In this document: piece by piece, positions 36,750 to 45,249 of the stretch
Position numbering within the stretch: the first letter of the stretch is position 1
How the letters are laid out: each line of letters starts with the position of its first letter
Assembly: GCA_963826055.1 (NCBI GenBank)
Contig: CAWGVO010000009.1
Location: forward strand, 806,001 to 870,000
Origin: JBBDMC01 sp963826055
Lineage (GTDB): Bacteria > Pseudomonadota > Alphaproteobacteria > Rhizobiales > Kaistiaceae
Direction: 5' to 3'
DNA length: 64,000 nt
Notes under the pieces: model-generated
The model's input: the letters and a program-made list of their open reading frames with translations, nothing else
Told to the model about the DNA's origin: nothing
Databases searched by the model: none
Translations under genes and position numbers: made by a program

Positions 36750-37649
36750 ATGAAATCAATAATCTTGGGTCTCGGCGTCGCCGGGATGCTGATGTGCGTC
36801 GCTCTGCCGGCCGCGGCACAGGACCAGTCGGCGCTCGTCAAGCGCGGCGCGTATCTGGTCAACGGGCCGGCGGCGTGCGCCAATTGCCACACCCCGCGCG
36901 CCGCGGACTTTTCGCTGCTGCAGGACAAGGCTTTCGCCGGCGGCTTCAAGCTGGAAGACCCGGCCTTCACCGTCTATTCGGCCAACATCACGCCGGACAA
37001 GGAAACCGGCATCGGAAGCTGGACCGACGAGCAGATCATCCGCGCCATCCGCGAGGGCGTTGACGACAAAGGGCACATCATTTTCCCGCCCATGCCGGTG
37101 CCCACCTACAACAACATGTCCGACGACGACGTGAAGGCGATCGTCGCCTACCTGCACACCCTGAAGCCGATCCACAACGAGGTGCCGGAATCGACCTGGA
37201 ACATTCCACAGCAGGCGATGCCGCCGGCCAAGGGCATGCCGGCCCCGCCGATCACCGACAAGGTCGCTTACGGCCGCTACATCGTCACCTCGATTGCTCA
37301 CTGTTTCGAGTGCCACACGCCGCTTGGACCGCAGGGGCAGCCCGACATGAGCAAGCTCGGCGCTGGCGGCATGGATATCCAGTTGGCGCCCGGCATGGAC
37401 GTCAAGACCGCCAACATCACCTCCGATCCGGAGACCGGAATCGGCAAATGGAGTGACGAGGACATCAAGAAGGCCCTGACCGAGGGCCTGACCCCGACCG
37501 GCGGCCATATTTCGCCGCCGATGCCGTTCCCGTGGTTCAAGAACATGTCGCCCGAGGACCTCGACGCGGTGGTCGCCTTCCTGCGCACCATTCCGCCGGT
37601 TGTGAACAAGGTGGAGCGCACGGCCTTCCAGCACCAAGCGTTCCCCTGA
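36750..37649 (+). CDS. Diheme c-type cytochrome, periplasmic
   Basis: A 299-residue protein with a signal peptide (IILGLGVAGMLMCVALPAAA) and two haem-binding sites, CANCH (about residue 46) and CFECH (about residue 188). It has two repeated cytochrome domains; the paired motifs ANITPDKETGIGSWTDEQI and ANITSDPETGIGKWSDEDI show the internal duplication. Such proteins accept electrons from periplasmic alcohol or sugar dehydrogenases or act in thiosulfate oxidation; no such partner adjoins. A strong terminator follows. Confidence 0.92.
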   Translation: MKSIILGLGVAGMLMCVALPAAAQDQSALVKRGAYLVNGPAACANCHTPRAADFSLLQDKAFAGGFKLEDPAFTVYSANITPDKETGIGSWTDEQIIRAIREGVDDKGHIIFPPMPVPTYNNMSDDDVKAIVAYLHTLKPIHNEVPESTWNIPQQAMPPAKGMPAPPITDKVAYGRYIVTSIAHCFECHTPLGPQGQPDMSKLGAGGMDIQLAPGMDVKTANITSDPETGIGKWSDEDIKKALTEGLTPTGGHISPPMPFPWFKNMSPEDLDAVVAFLRTIPPVVNKVERTAFQHQAFP

Positions 37650-37667
37650 TCACGACGAGGCCCGGCG

Positions 37668-37700
37668 AACGCCCGGCACCTTCGCGGTGCCGGGCGTTTT
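37668..37700 (+). terminator. Rho-independent terminator after the diheme cytochrome
   Basis: A 13-bp perfect stem (AACGCCCGGCACC with GGTGCCGGGCGTT) and a five-base loop ending in a TTTT run. Confidence 0.88.
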
Positions 37701-37787
37701 CATGTCTGCCCCCTGCCCATCCGGGGAGTGGCGGGCGGCCGACGGCGGCCACACATGAGTCTTCCGAAAAACAATCTGGAGGGTCTC

Positions 37788-38672
37788 ATGCCCGACGCCG
37801 TTGTCCACAAACCGCTGGCCCATTTCTCCAATGCCCTCGCTGACCTCACCACCGCCACGGCCCCGAGCCTCGTCGCCATCCGCTCGGGCCGCGCCCGCTC
37901 GTCGGGCTTCGTCTGGCGCGAGAACCTGATCGTCACCGCCGACGACGCCCTGCCTGACGACGGCGGCATCGAGGTGACGCCGGCGAGTGGCGACACGGTC
38001 GCCGCCCGCGTCGCCGGCCGCGATGCCACCACCGACGTCGCCCTGCTGCGCGTAGACCAGCCCGGCCTTGTCCCTGCATCGCTCGCCACCGATCCGGTCC
38101 GCCCCGGCGCGCTGGTGCTCGCCCTCGGTGCCGACGACGGTGGCCAGATCGCGGCCCTGGGTGTCGTCGCCCGCGCCACCGGCCCGTGGCGGTCGCTCCG
38201 TGGCGGCGAGATCGACGCGCGCATCGAGCTCGACCTGCGGCTGCGGCGCAACGCCGAAGGTGGGCTCGCCGTCGATGCCACCGGTCGCGCCATCGGCATG
38301 ACGGTCTTCGGCCCGCGCCGTCGCGTGCTGGTGATTCCCGCCGCCACCATCGAGCGCACCGCCGCCCGCCTCGAACGCGACGGCCGTATCGCCCGCGGCT
38401 ACCTCGGTCTCGGCCTCCAGACCGTCGCCGTCGATGCCGACGGGACAGGCACCATGGTGATGGGTGTCGACCCGGAGGGGCCGGCGGCCGCCGCCGGTCT
38501 CCGCCAGGGCGACATTCTGCTTGCCGCCGACGGCGAGCCGATCCGTTCGGTGCAGGCGCTGTTGCGCGCCCTTGGGCCCGACAGCGTCGGCCGCACCATC
38601 AGGTTCGACGTGCGCCGTGCCGGCGCACCCGCCGAGGCTTCGGTCGCCGTCGCCGAGAAGCCGGCGAACTGA
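37788..38672 (+). CDS. HtrA-like protein with a degenerate protease domain and an intact PDZ domain
   Basis: A 294-residue trypsin-like/PDZ protein. The protease fold is recognisable (SSGFVWRENLIVTADDAL, DVALLRVDQPGLV), but the catalytic His position is Asp (TADDAL, about D53) and the serine of G-N-S-G-G is Glu (NAEGGLAVD, about E157). Only the Asp (about D83) remains. The PDZ domain (YLGLGLQTV, DPEGPAAAAGLRQGDILLAA) looks intact. There is no signal peptide, so it is probably cytoplasmic. ATG 37788 has GGAGGG; ATG 37755 is possible. The LuxR-type gene starts on its stop codon, so the two are coupled. I infer a binding or scaffold role, not proteolysis. Confidence 0.85.
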   Translation: MPDAVVHKPLAHFSNALADLTTATAPSLVAIRSGRARSSGFVWRENLIVTADDALPDDGGIEVTPASGDTVAARVAGRDATTDVALLRVDQPGLVPASLATDPVRPGALVLALGADDGGQIAALGVVARATGPWRSLRGGEIDARIELDLRLRRNAEGGLAVDATGRAIGMTVFGPRRRVLVIPAATIERTAARLERDGRIARGYLGLGLQTVAVDADGTGTMVMGVDPEGPAAAAGLRQGDILLAADGEPIRSVQALLRALGPDSVGRTIRFDVRRAGAPAEASVAVAEKPAN

Positions 38673-39043
38673 TGAAGGCCGATCCCGCCCCGATCCGGCT
38701 CAAGCTCGACGTTGCGGACGCCAGGCTCGCCGCGCGTCTGGCGGCGCTGCTCGCCGGCGTCCCCGGCGTGAAGCTGGTGGCCCCCGGTGAGGCCGCCGAC
38801 GTGTCGGTGGCGATGGCTCGGGAGCCACCGACAGCCGAGGCCGACGTGGCACTGACGCCGCGCGAGTTCGACGTGCTCGCCCTGCTGGTCGAGGGCGCCT
38901 CCAACAAGACGATCGCCCGCCGCCTCGGCATTTCGGTCCACACGGCCAAGTTCCACGTCGGCTCGCTGATCGACAAACTCGACGCGGTCGGCCGCACCGA
39001 CGTCGTCGCCCATGCCGCCCGCCGCGGCGTCATTCACCTGTAG
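38672..39043 (+). CDS. LuxR-type DNA-binding protein with short N-terminal region
   Basis: A 123-residue protein. The C-terminal LuxR/FixJ helix-turn-helix is clear (LTPREFDVLALLVEGASNKT, IARRLGISVHTAKFHV). The N-terminal 55 residues look like a shortened receiver-like fold but lack a phospho-accepting Asp, so ordinary phosphorylation control is unlikely. TGATG links it to the dead HtrA-like gene, which suggests that the PDZ protein binds or regulates this factor. Target genes are unknown. Confidence 0.88.
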   Translation: MKADPAPIRLKLDVADARLAARLAALLAGVPGVKLVAPGEAADVSVAMAREPPTAEADVALTPREFDVLALLVEGASNKTIARRLGISVHTAKFHVGSLIDKLDAVGRTDVVAHAARRGVIHL

Positions 39044-39119
39044 GGCAGGGCGGCGTGGCGCCGGCCCGGATTTGCGCCAGATCAAGGTCGAGCTCGCCTG
39101 CTGCCTTCAGGCTTGGGCT

Positions 39120-39293
39120 ATGGAACGCATCAAGATCGAGCAGCACTCCTTCATGGGACTGGTGTGGTGCGCCGGCTGGCTCTTCACCATCGGCTACCTC
39201 AAGCTCACCTTCTGGAAGGGCGTGCTCGCCGTCGTCATCTGGCCGTACTACATCGGCGCGCATGTCGCGGCGCTGCCGATGACGCCTGCCTGA
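39120..39293 (+). CDS. Small membrane protein (57 residues)
   Basis: MERIKIEQHSFMGLVWCAGW opens a protein with one or two hydrophobic helices (GLVWCAGWLFTIGYLKLTF, GVLAVVIWPYYIGAHVAALP). Residue pattern WLFTIGYLKLTFWKG looks conserved in character, but no family is recognised. It lies 76 bp after the LuxR-type gene. A weak FNR-like half-site (TTGCGCCAGATCAA, 39072-39085) lies 34 bp before the ATG. Confidence 0.55.
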   Translation: MERIKIEQHSFMGLVWCAGWLFTIGYLKLTFWKGVLAVVIWPYYIGAHVAALPMTPA

Positions 39294-39326
39294 CGGCTGA
39301 CCGGCTCTTGTCGGTATAGGCGGCGG

Positions 39327-39608
39327 TCAGAACAGGTAGACGTAGGTCGGAAAGACGTCGGAAAGCGGATCTTCCTGCCGCGTTGATGCAGGCTGCATGC
39401 CGTTGCTGAGGAAGGTCTGCATGATGGACCGGGCATCCTCGACGGAATCGGCACGCCACTGCCGCCAGCGGGCAACATCCACCTTGTGGGCGTCCTTCAA
39501 CTGCCGCTTGCGGTGCGTCGGATCGTTGGTGAGTCCGATTTGCCACTTCTCGAACGTCGCACCGACGACCGCGTCGATCTCGATGACAATCGTGGCCTTA
39601 TCGGTCAC
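39327..39608 (-). CDS. Hypothetical protein
   Basis: A 93-residue soluble protein, not recognised. It starts at GTG 39608 with GGGGAGGG eight bases upstream. The sequence (TFEKWQIGLTNDPTHRKRQL, VARWRQWRADSVEDARSIM) is well-formed, with a mixed strand/helix pattern faintly like GIY-YIG-type small domains, but the motif is not met. It ends 33 bp from the small membrane gene, convergent. Function unknown. Confidence 0.55.
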   Translation of the reverse strand: MTDKATIVIEIDAVVGATFEKWQIGLTNDPTHRKRQLKDAHKVDVARWRQWRADSVEDARSIMQTFLSNGMQPASTRQEDPLSDVFPTYVYLF

Positions 39609-40140
39609 GGCCCATGCCCTCCCCGGAAAAGGCCGGCGTCACCGGAACGGAGCCGGCTGACGTCGACTCGCTACAGACGCGAACCTATCGCCGATCCCGC
39701 CCCGAGACAATTTTGGGAACAGGGCCTGCCGCGACCGCTAGCGCTGAAGCGATGCAGCCTGTGGCGTCGATCCTGACGCGGTCAGCACGCCGAGGCCGCT
39801 GATCCTCAGGTGAAATGCCGCCGGCGATGGTGGCTCGCAACCACCCTCACGTTGTTGCAGCAGTGTCGGCAACCCGTCGCCGACAAGGGTGACACGAACT
39901 TGCGGCCGCGCACGCCTGCGCTGCTGCGCGTTGACTGCGATCTGTTGGGCGAGCCAGGATTCCCTTGGGCCGATCCACACCATGTTGCTTCCCCGTCCCG
40001 GCCCCACAGGCAGTCGAGCCAGCAACCAAGGCGGATGTTTGGCGGCAGATGGCAATCCGCCGATTTGCCCCTATCCCTTTCGCTGCCTCACGATTCCACG
40101 CTAGGTTCGCGAGAGGACCGGCGGGCCTGGGATCAGGGAA
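39609..40140. other. 532-bp stretch without a convincing gene
   Basis: Several short frames are open on both strands, none with a ribosome site, recognisable motif or consistent codon pattern. A minus-strand frame over 39738-40055 is the longest with some protein-like character (WIGPRESWLAQQIAVNAQQR) and might be a remnant. No tRNA, repeat or terminator was identified. The region presumably contains the promoter of glcE. Confidence 0.5.
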
Positions 40141-41328
40141 ATGGACGCGGCGCTGACGCCAGCGACTGAGGCAAAACTTGCGGCGATCGTCGCCAATGCG
40201 GCGCGCATGCGCACCCCTCTCGCCATCGAGGGTGGTGGCACCCGCGCCCACCTCGGCCGGCCGATGCAGACCGCCGCGACCGTCTCCACTTCGGGGCTGA
40301 CCGGCGTCACGCTCTATGAACCGGCCGAACTGGTGCTCTCCGCCCGCGCCGGCACGCCGCTCAAGGAGGTGGAAGCGCTACTCGCCTCGAAGGGCCAGCG
40401 TCTCGCCTTCGAGCCCATCGACCACCGTTTCATCTCCGGCGCCGACGGCGAACCGACCATTGGTGCGGTCGCCGCCGCCAATCTCTCCGGCCCGCGCCGC
40501 ATCCAGGTGGGGGCCGCCCGCGACAGCCTGATCGGTGTGCGCGCCGTTAACGGCACGGGCGAGGTGGTGAAGTCCGGCGGCCGCGTCATGAAGAACGTGA
40601 CGGGGTACGACCTGGTCAAGTTTCTCGCCGGCTCCTTCGGCACTCTCGCCATTCTGAGCGAGGTGACCTTCAAGGTGTTGCCGGTACCGGAGACCGAGGC
40701 GACGCTCATGCTTTCCGGCCTCGCCGACGCCGACGCGGTCGCGGCGCTGTCAGCGTCCCTTGCCTCGCCCCACGCCGTCAGCGGCGCCGCCCACAGCCCG
40801 GCGCGCGGCGTGCGCGCCGCCGAGACACTGATCCGCATCGAGGGCTTCGCCGAGTCGGTCGCCGCGCGCGTACGGAGCCTTGCGGCCGAGCTCGCCTCCT
40901 TCGGTTCCGCCGACATCCTCGACGCCGCCAACTCCGCCCGTGCCTGGCGCATGGTCCGCGACCTCGCCGTCCTCGGCGCCCCGGTTGACGCGCCCATCTG
41001 GCGCCTGTCGGTCCGGCCGAGCGACGGCCCCCTGGTTGCCGATGCGGTGCGGCAGGCCTTCGCCTGCAACGTGCTCTACGACTGGGGCGGCGGCCTCGTG
41101 TGGATCGCAGGCGGGGAGGGGCCCGATGGCGGTGCCGCGGCGATCCGCGCGGCCCTTCCCGCCCGCGGCGGTCACGCCACGCTGGTCCGCGCGCCGGAGG
41201 ACGTCCGCAACACCGTCGACGTCTTCCAGCCGCTCTCCGAGCCGGTGATGGCGCTGACCCAGAAGCTGAAGGCCGCCTTCGACCCGATCGGCATCCTCAA
41301 TCCCGGCCGCATGTACGCGGGCGTCTAG
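40141..41328 (+). CDS. glcE: Glycolate oxidase FAD-binding subunit GlcE
   Basis: A 395-residue FAD-binding type-4 protein, shorter than GlcD. Key segments are LAIEGGGTRAHLGRP, SARAGTPLKEVEALLASKGQ, GGRVMKNVTGYDLVKFLAGS and, at the end, FDPIGILNPGRMYAG. It is the second flavoprotein of the GlcDEF complex that passes electrons from glycolate to the respiratory chain. It lies 3 bp before glcF, so the pair is one operon, but glcD is 4.2 kb upstream. ATG 40141 follows a G-rich leader (GGGATCAGGGAA). Confidence 0.94.
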   Translation: MDAALTPATEAKLAAIVANAARMRTPLAIEGGGTRAHLGRPMQTAATVSTSGLTGVTLYEPAELVLSARAGTPLKEVEALLASKGQRLAFEPIDHRFISGADGEPTIGAVAAANLSGPRRIQVGAARDSLIGVRAVNGTGEVVKSGGRVMKNVTGYDLVKFLAGSFGTLAILSEVTFKVLPVPETEATLMLSGLADADAVAALSASLASPHAVSGAAHSPARGVRAAETLIRIEGFAESVAARVRSLAAELASFGSADILDAANSARAWRMVRDLAVLGAPVDAPIWRLSVRPSDGPLVADAVRQAFACNVLYDWGGGLVWIAGGEGPDGGAAAIRAALPARGGHATLVRAPEDVRNTVDVFQPLSEPVMALTQKLKAAFDPIGILNPGRMYAGV

Positions 41329-41331
41329 TCC

Positions 41332-42627
41332 ATGCAGACCAGCTTCACCCTCGCCCAGCTCGCCGACCCGGAGGTCGCCAACGCCGAGACGATCCTGCGC
41401 TCGTGCGTCCACTGCGGCTTCTGCACCGCCACCTGCCCGACCTACGTGCTACTCGGCGACGAGCTCGACAGCCCGCGCGGGCGCATCTACCTGATCAAGG
41501 ACATGCTGGAGGCGGGCGCGCCGGCGAGCGCCGAGGTGACGCTGCACATTGACCGCTGCCTCACCTGCCTCGCTTGCATGACCACGTGCCCCTCAGGCGT
41601 CGACTACATGCATCTGGTCGACCATGCCCGCGCCCACATCGCCAAGACGTACCGGCGTCCATTCTTCGACCGGCTGATCCGCCTGACGCTCGCCAAGGTG
41701 CTCCCCTATCCGGGGCGGTTCCGCCTCGCATTGGCAGCGGCGTTTTTCGCGCGGCCGTTCAGAGGGCTGTTGAAATTTGTCCCGGGCGTTGCGCGCCTCG
41801 TTCCGATGCTCGCGCTGACGCCGTCCAGGCTGCCCCCGCGCGGCGCTGACCGGCCCGCGGTCTTTCCGGCGACAGGCGAGCGCAAACAACGGGTTGTGCT
41901 GTTGCGCGGCTGCGCCCAGTCGGTCCTCGACCCGCGCATCAACGAGGCCGCGATCCGCCTGCTGAACCGCTGTGGCGTGGAGGTGATTCTGGCCGAAGGG
42001 GAGGGCTGTTGCGGCGCTCTCGTCCACCACATGGGCCGCCAAGACGATTCTCTCGCCGCGGCCCGGCAAAACATCGATTCCTGGGGGAAGATCGACGGGC
42101 TCGACGCCGTCCTGGTCACCACGTCCGGCTGCGGCACGACCGTGAAGGACTACGGCTTCATGCTCCGCCACGACCCGGCCTACGCGGAAAAGGCGGCGCG
42201 CATCTCGGCCCTCGCCAGGGATATTTCCGAGTATTTGCAGACGGTGGACCTGGCAAGGCCGGGCAACGGCGCCCCTGCCCTCAAGGTCGCCTACCACGCC
42301 GCCTGCTCGCTCCAGCACGGCCAGCAGGTCAAGACGGCGCCGAAGACGCTTCTGACCAACGCCGGCTTCGACGTGCGCGAGCCCGCCGAGGCGCACCTGT
42401 GCTGCGGGTCCGCCGGCACCTACAACATGCTCCAGCCGGACCTGTCAGCGCGCCTGCGCGATCGCAAGGTCGCCAATCTCGCCGCCACCGAGGCCGATGT
42501 GGTGACCGCCGGCAACATCGGATGCCTGGTCCAGATCGGCCAGGCCATCGACATTCCCGTCGTCCACACCGTTCAGCTCCTCGACTGGGCCTACGGCGGT
42601 CCGAAACCGGAGCAACTCGGCGGATAA
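41332..42627 (+). CDS. glcF: Glycolate oxidase iron-sulfur subunit GlcF
   Basis: A 431-residue protein with two N-terminal 4Fe-4S motifs (CVHCGFCTATCP, CLTCLACMTTCP) and two C-terminal CCG domains (GEGCCGALVHHMG, HLCCGSAGTYNML), as in all GlcF proteins. It transfers electrons from GlcD/GlcE to the membrane quinone pool. It is 3 bp downstream of glcE. With lutA and lutB, this is the second CCG-type redox protein set in the window. Confidence 0.95.
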   Translation: MQTSFTLAQLADPEVANAETILRSCVHCGFCTATCPTYVLLGDELDSPRGRIYLIKDMLEAGAPASAEVTLHIDRCLTCLACMTTCPSGVDYMHLVDHARAHIAKTYRRPFFDRLIRLTLAKVLPYPGRFRLALAAAFFARPFRGLLKFVPGVARLVPMLALTPSRLPPRGADRPAVFPATGERKQRVVLLRGCAQSVLDPRINEAAIRLLNRCGVEVILAEGEGCCGALVHHMGRQDDSLAAARQNIDSWGKIDGLDAVLVTTSGCGTTVKDYGFMLRHDPAYAEKAARISALARDISEYLQTVDLARPGNGAPALKVAYHAACSLQHGQQVKTAPKTLLTNAGFDVREPAEAHLCCGSAGTYNMLQPDLSARLRDRKVANLAATEADVVTAGNIGCLVQIGQAIDIPVVHTVQLLDWAYGGPKPEQLGG

Positions 42628-42647
42628 CTGCACGGGAAATCGGGATT

Positions 42648-42661
42648 TTGATCCACATCAT
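42648..42661. promoter_or_regulatory. FNR-like box, one mismatch
   Basis: TTGATCCACATCAT matches TTGAT-N4-ATCAA at nine of ten positions. It is 21 bp after the glcF stop and 55 bp before the thiE-like ATG, a plausible activator position for that gene. Confidence 0.45.
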
Positions 42662-42716
42662 CCCGCCGGCCGCGCGGAGATGACACCCAGACCTATCGCA
42701 ACGTGCGGGTGCCACG

Positions 42717-43364
42717 ATGAAGCGAAAGCGCGACCTCTCCGTCTATCTGATCACCGACCGTGACCTCTGCGGGTCTCGCGGCGTCTTCGACACGGTCCGT
42801 GACGCGACGGCGGGCGCGCCGGCGGTGGTCGAATTGCGCGATCCCCACGCGCGAACCGGCGAGCTGGTGGATCAGGCGCGCGCATTCGCCGCCATGCTGA
42901 AACCCGCCGGTATCATCTTCCTCGTCAGCGACCGGATCGATGTGGCACTCGCCGCCGATGCCGATGGCGTCCACCTCCGCCATGGCGACATGGCGCCCGC
43001 CGACGCGCGCAAGCTGATCGGCCGCAGGCGCTTGCTCGGCCTCTCGATCACCCACGACAGTGAGCTCGACGCAGTCGATCTTGCCGACGTCGATTTTCTG
43101 GTCGTCGGTCCGACCTACCAGTCGCTGGTGAAGCCCGACACCGCGCGGCCGATGGCGATCGGCGGCCTGCACGGGATCAGGGAACGGACCAGGTTGCCGA
43201 TCGTTGCCATCGGCGGCCTGCACGCCGGCAACGCGGCCGATGCGATCGCGGCCGGCGCCGACGGGGTCGCCGTGGTTTCCGCGATCTGTGCCGCGCCCGA
43301 TCCCGGCGCCGCAACCCGCGAACTCAGGGACGTGGTGACCGCCGCGCTGGCCGAGCGGCGGTGA
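42717..43364 (+). CDS. Thiamine-phosphate synthase family protein (ThiE/TenI-like)
   Basis: A 215-residue TIM-barrel protein. ThiE-like marks are SVYLITDRDLC, AADADGVHLRHGD, FLVVGPTYQSLVKPD, IVAIGGLHAGNAADAI and GADGVAVVSAI. ThiE joins hydroxymethylpyrimidine diphosphate to thiazole phosphate. The usual phosphate-binding Q/E-x-R-x-K is VELRDPH here, with Lys missing, so it may be a TenI-like or divergent member rather than the main ThiE. No other thi genes and no thiamine riboswitch are seen. An FNR-like box lies upstream. Confidence 0.8.
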   Translation: MKRKRDLSVYLITDRDLCGSRGVFDTVRDATAGAPAVVELRDPHARTGELVDQARAFAAMLKPAGIIFLVSDRIDVALAADADGVHLRHGDMAPADARKLIGRRRLLGLSITHDSELDAVDLADVDFLVVGPTYQSLVKPDTARPMAIGGLHGIRERTRLPIVAIGGLHAGNAADAIAAGADGVAVVSAICAAPDPGAATRELRDVVTAALAERR

Positions 43365-43371
43365 TTCCCCG

Positions 43372-44129
43372 TCAGGTCTTCAGCCGGTATCCGGTCCGGA
43401 AGATCCAGGCGACGATCGCCAGGCAGATGGCGAGGAACACCAGCGTCATGAACAGGCTCAGCAGCGGATTTACGTCGGCGATCGAGAAGAAGCTCCAGCG
43501 GAAGCCGCTGACCAGATAAACGACCGGGTTGAACAGCGACACCTTCTGCCAGAATGGCGGCAGCATGCTGATCGAATAGAACGTGCCGCCGAGGAAGGTG
43601 AGGGGGGTCACGAAGAGGAGCGGCACCAAGGACAGCTTCTCGAAGCCATCGGCCCACAGGCCGATGATGAAGCCGAACAGGCAGAACGTGAACGCGGTCA
43701 GCAGCATGAAAGCCGCCATCACCGCCACGTGGTCGATGCGGATCGGCACGAAAAACGCGGCCGTGGCAAGGATCACCAGCCCCAGCATCACCGATTTGGT
43801 CGCCGCCGCACCGACAAAGGCGATGACGATCTCCAGATACGAGATTGGAGCCGACAACAATTCGTAGACGGTGCCGATGAACTTCGGAAAGTAGATGCCG
43901 ATCGAGGCGTTGGAGATCGACAGCGTCAACAGGGTGAGCATGATCAGCCCGGGCACGATGAACGAGCCGTAGCCGATGCCGTCGATCTGGCTTATGCGCG
44001 TGCCGATCGCCGAGCCGAAGACGATGAAATAGAGCGACGTGGTGATGACCGGCGCCACGATCGACTGCAACATCGTGCGGAACGTCCGCGCCATCTCGAA
44101 CTTGTAGATGGTCCAGATCGCGACGAGGT

Positions 44130-44133
<4 letters not shown>
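43372..44133 (-). CDS. ABC-2 type transporter permease
   Basis: A 253-residue membrane protein with six predicted helices (for example LIMLTLLTLSISNASIGIYF and LVPLLFVTPLTFLGGTFYSI). The latter, with the GTFYS motif, is typical of the DrrB/NodJ-like ABC-2 family that exports drugs, polysaccharides or lipids. ATG 44133 overlaps the stop of the ATPase gene (ATGA), so the two form a two-gene exporter operon. A longer upstream frame exists but lies within the ATPase gene. Confidence 0.93.
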
Positions 44134-45059
<926 letters not shown>

Positions 45060-45212
45060 TGGGGCGATCGCCGATGCGAACCGGCCATCGTCGCGGGGCC
45101 GGTTGCGTGTGGGAGCCCCCATATAGGGGCTGCTGCAGGAGATCACCAGACCGGACTGCGGGTTCAGTCCGCTCGCCATTTGTGCCATAGAGCGGGCGAA
45201 AAAGTTGCCGTC

Positions 45213-45228
45213 CGGACCAAATTGTCCG
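45213..45228. promoter_or_regulatory. Inverted repeat before malate synthase
   Basis: CGGAC-CAAATT-GTCCG lies 22 bp before the aceB start, upstream of its AGGAGGC site. It could be an operator or leader hairpin. The same gap also has AGCCCC-CATATA-GGGGCT (45114-45131). Confidence 0.35.
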
Positions 45229-45249
45229 ACCGACCAAGGAGGCAAGCGA

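Noticed and set aside
39738..40055. A 105-residue minus-strand frame as a gene
   Set aside because: Some protein-like character, but no ribosome site, family or conserved motif; left as unexplained sequence.
42628..42716. Thiamine (TPP) riboswitch before the thiE-like gene
   Set aside because: None of the conserved TPP-box sequences were visible in the 89-bp leader.
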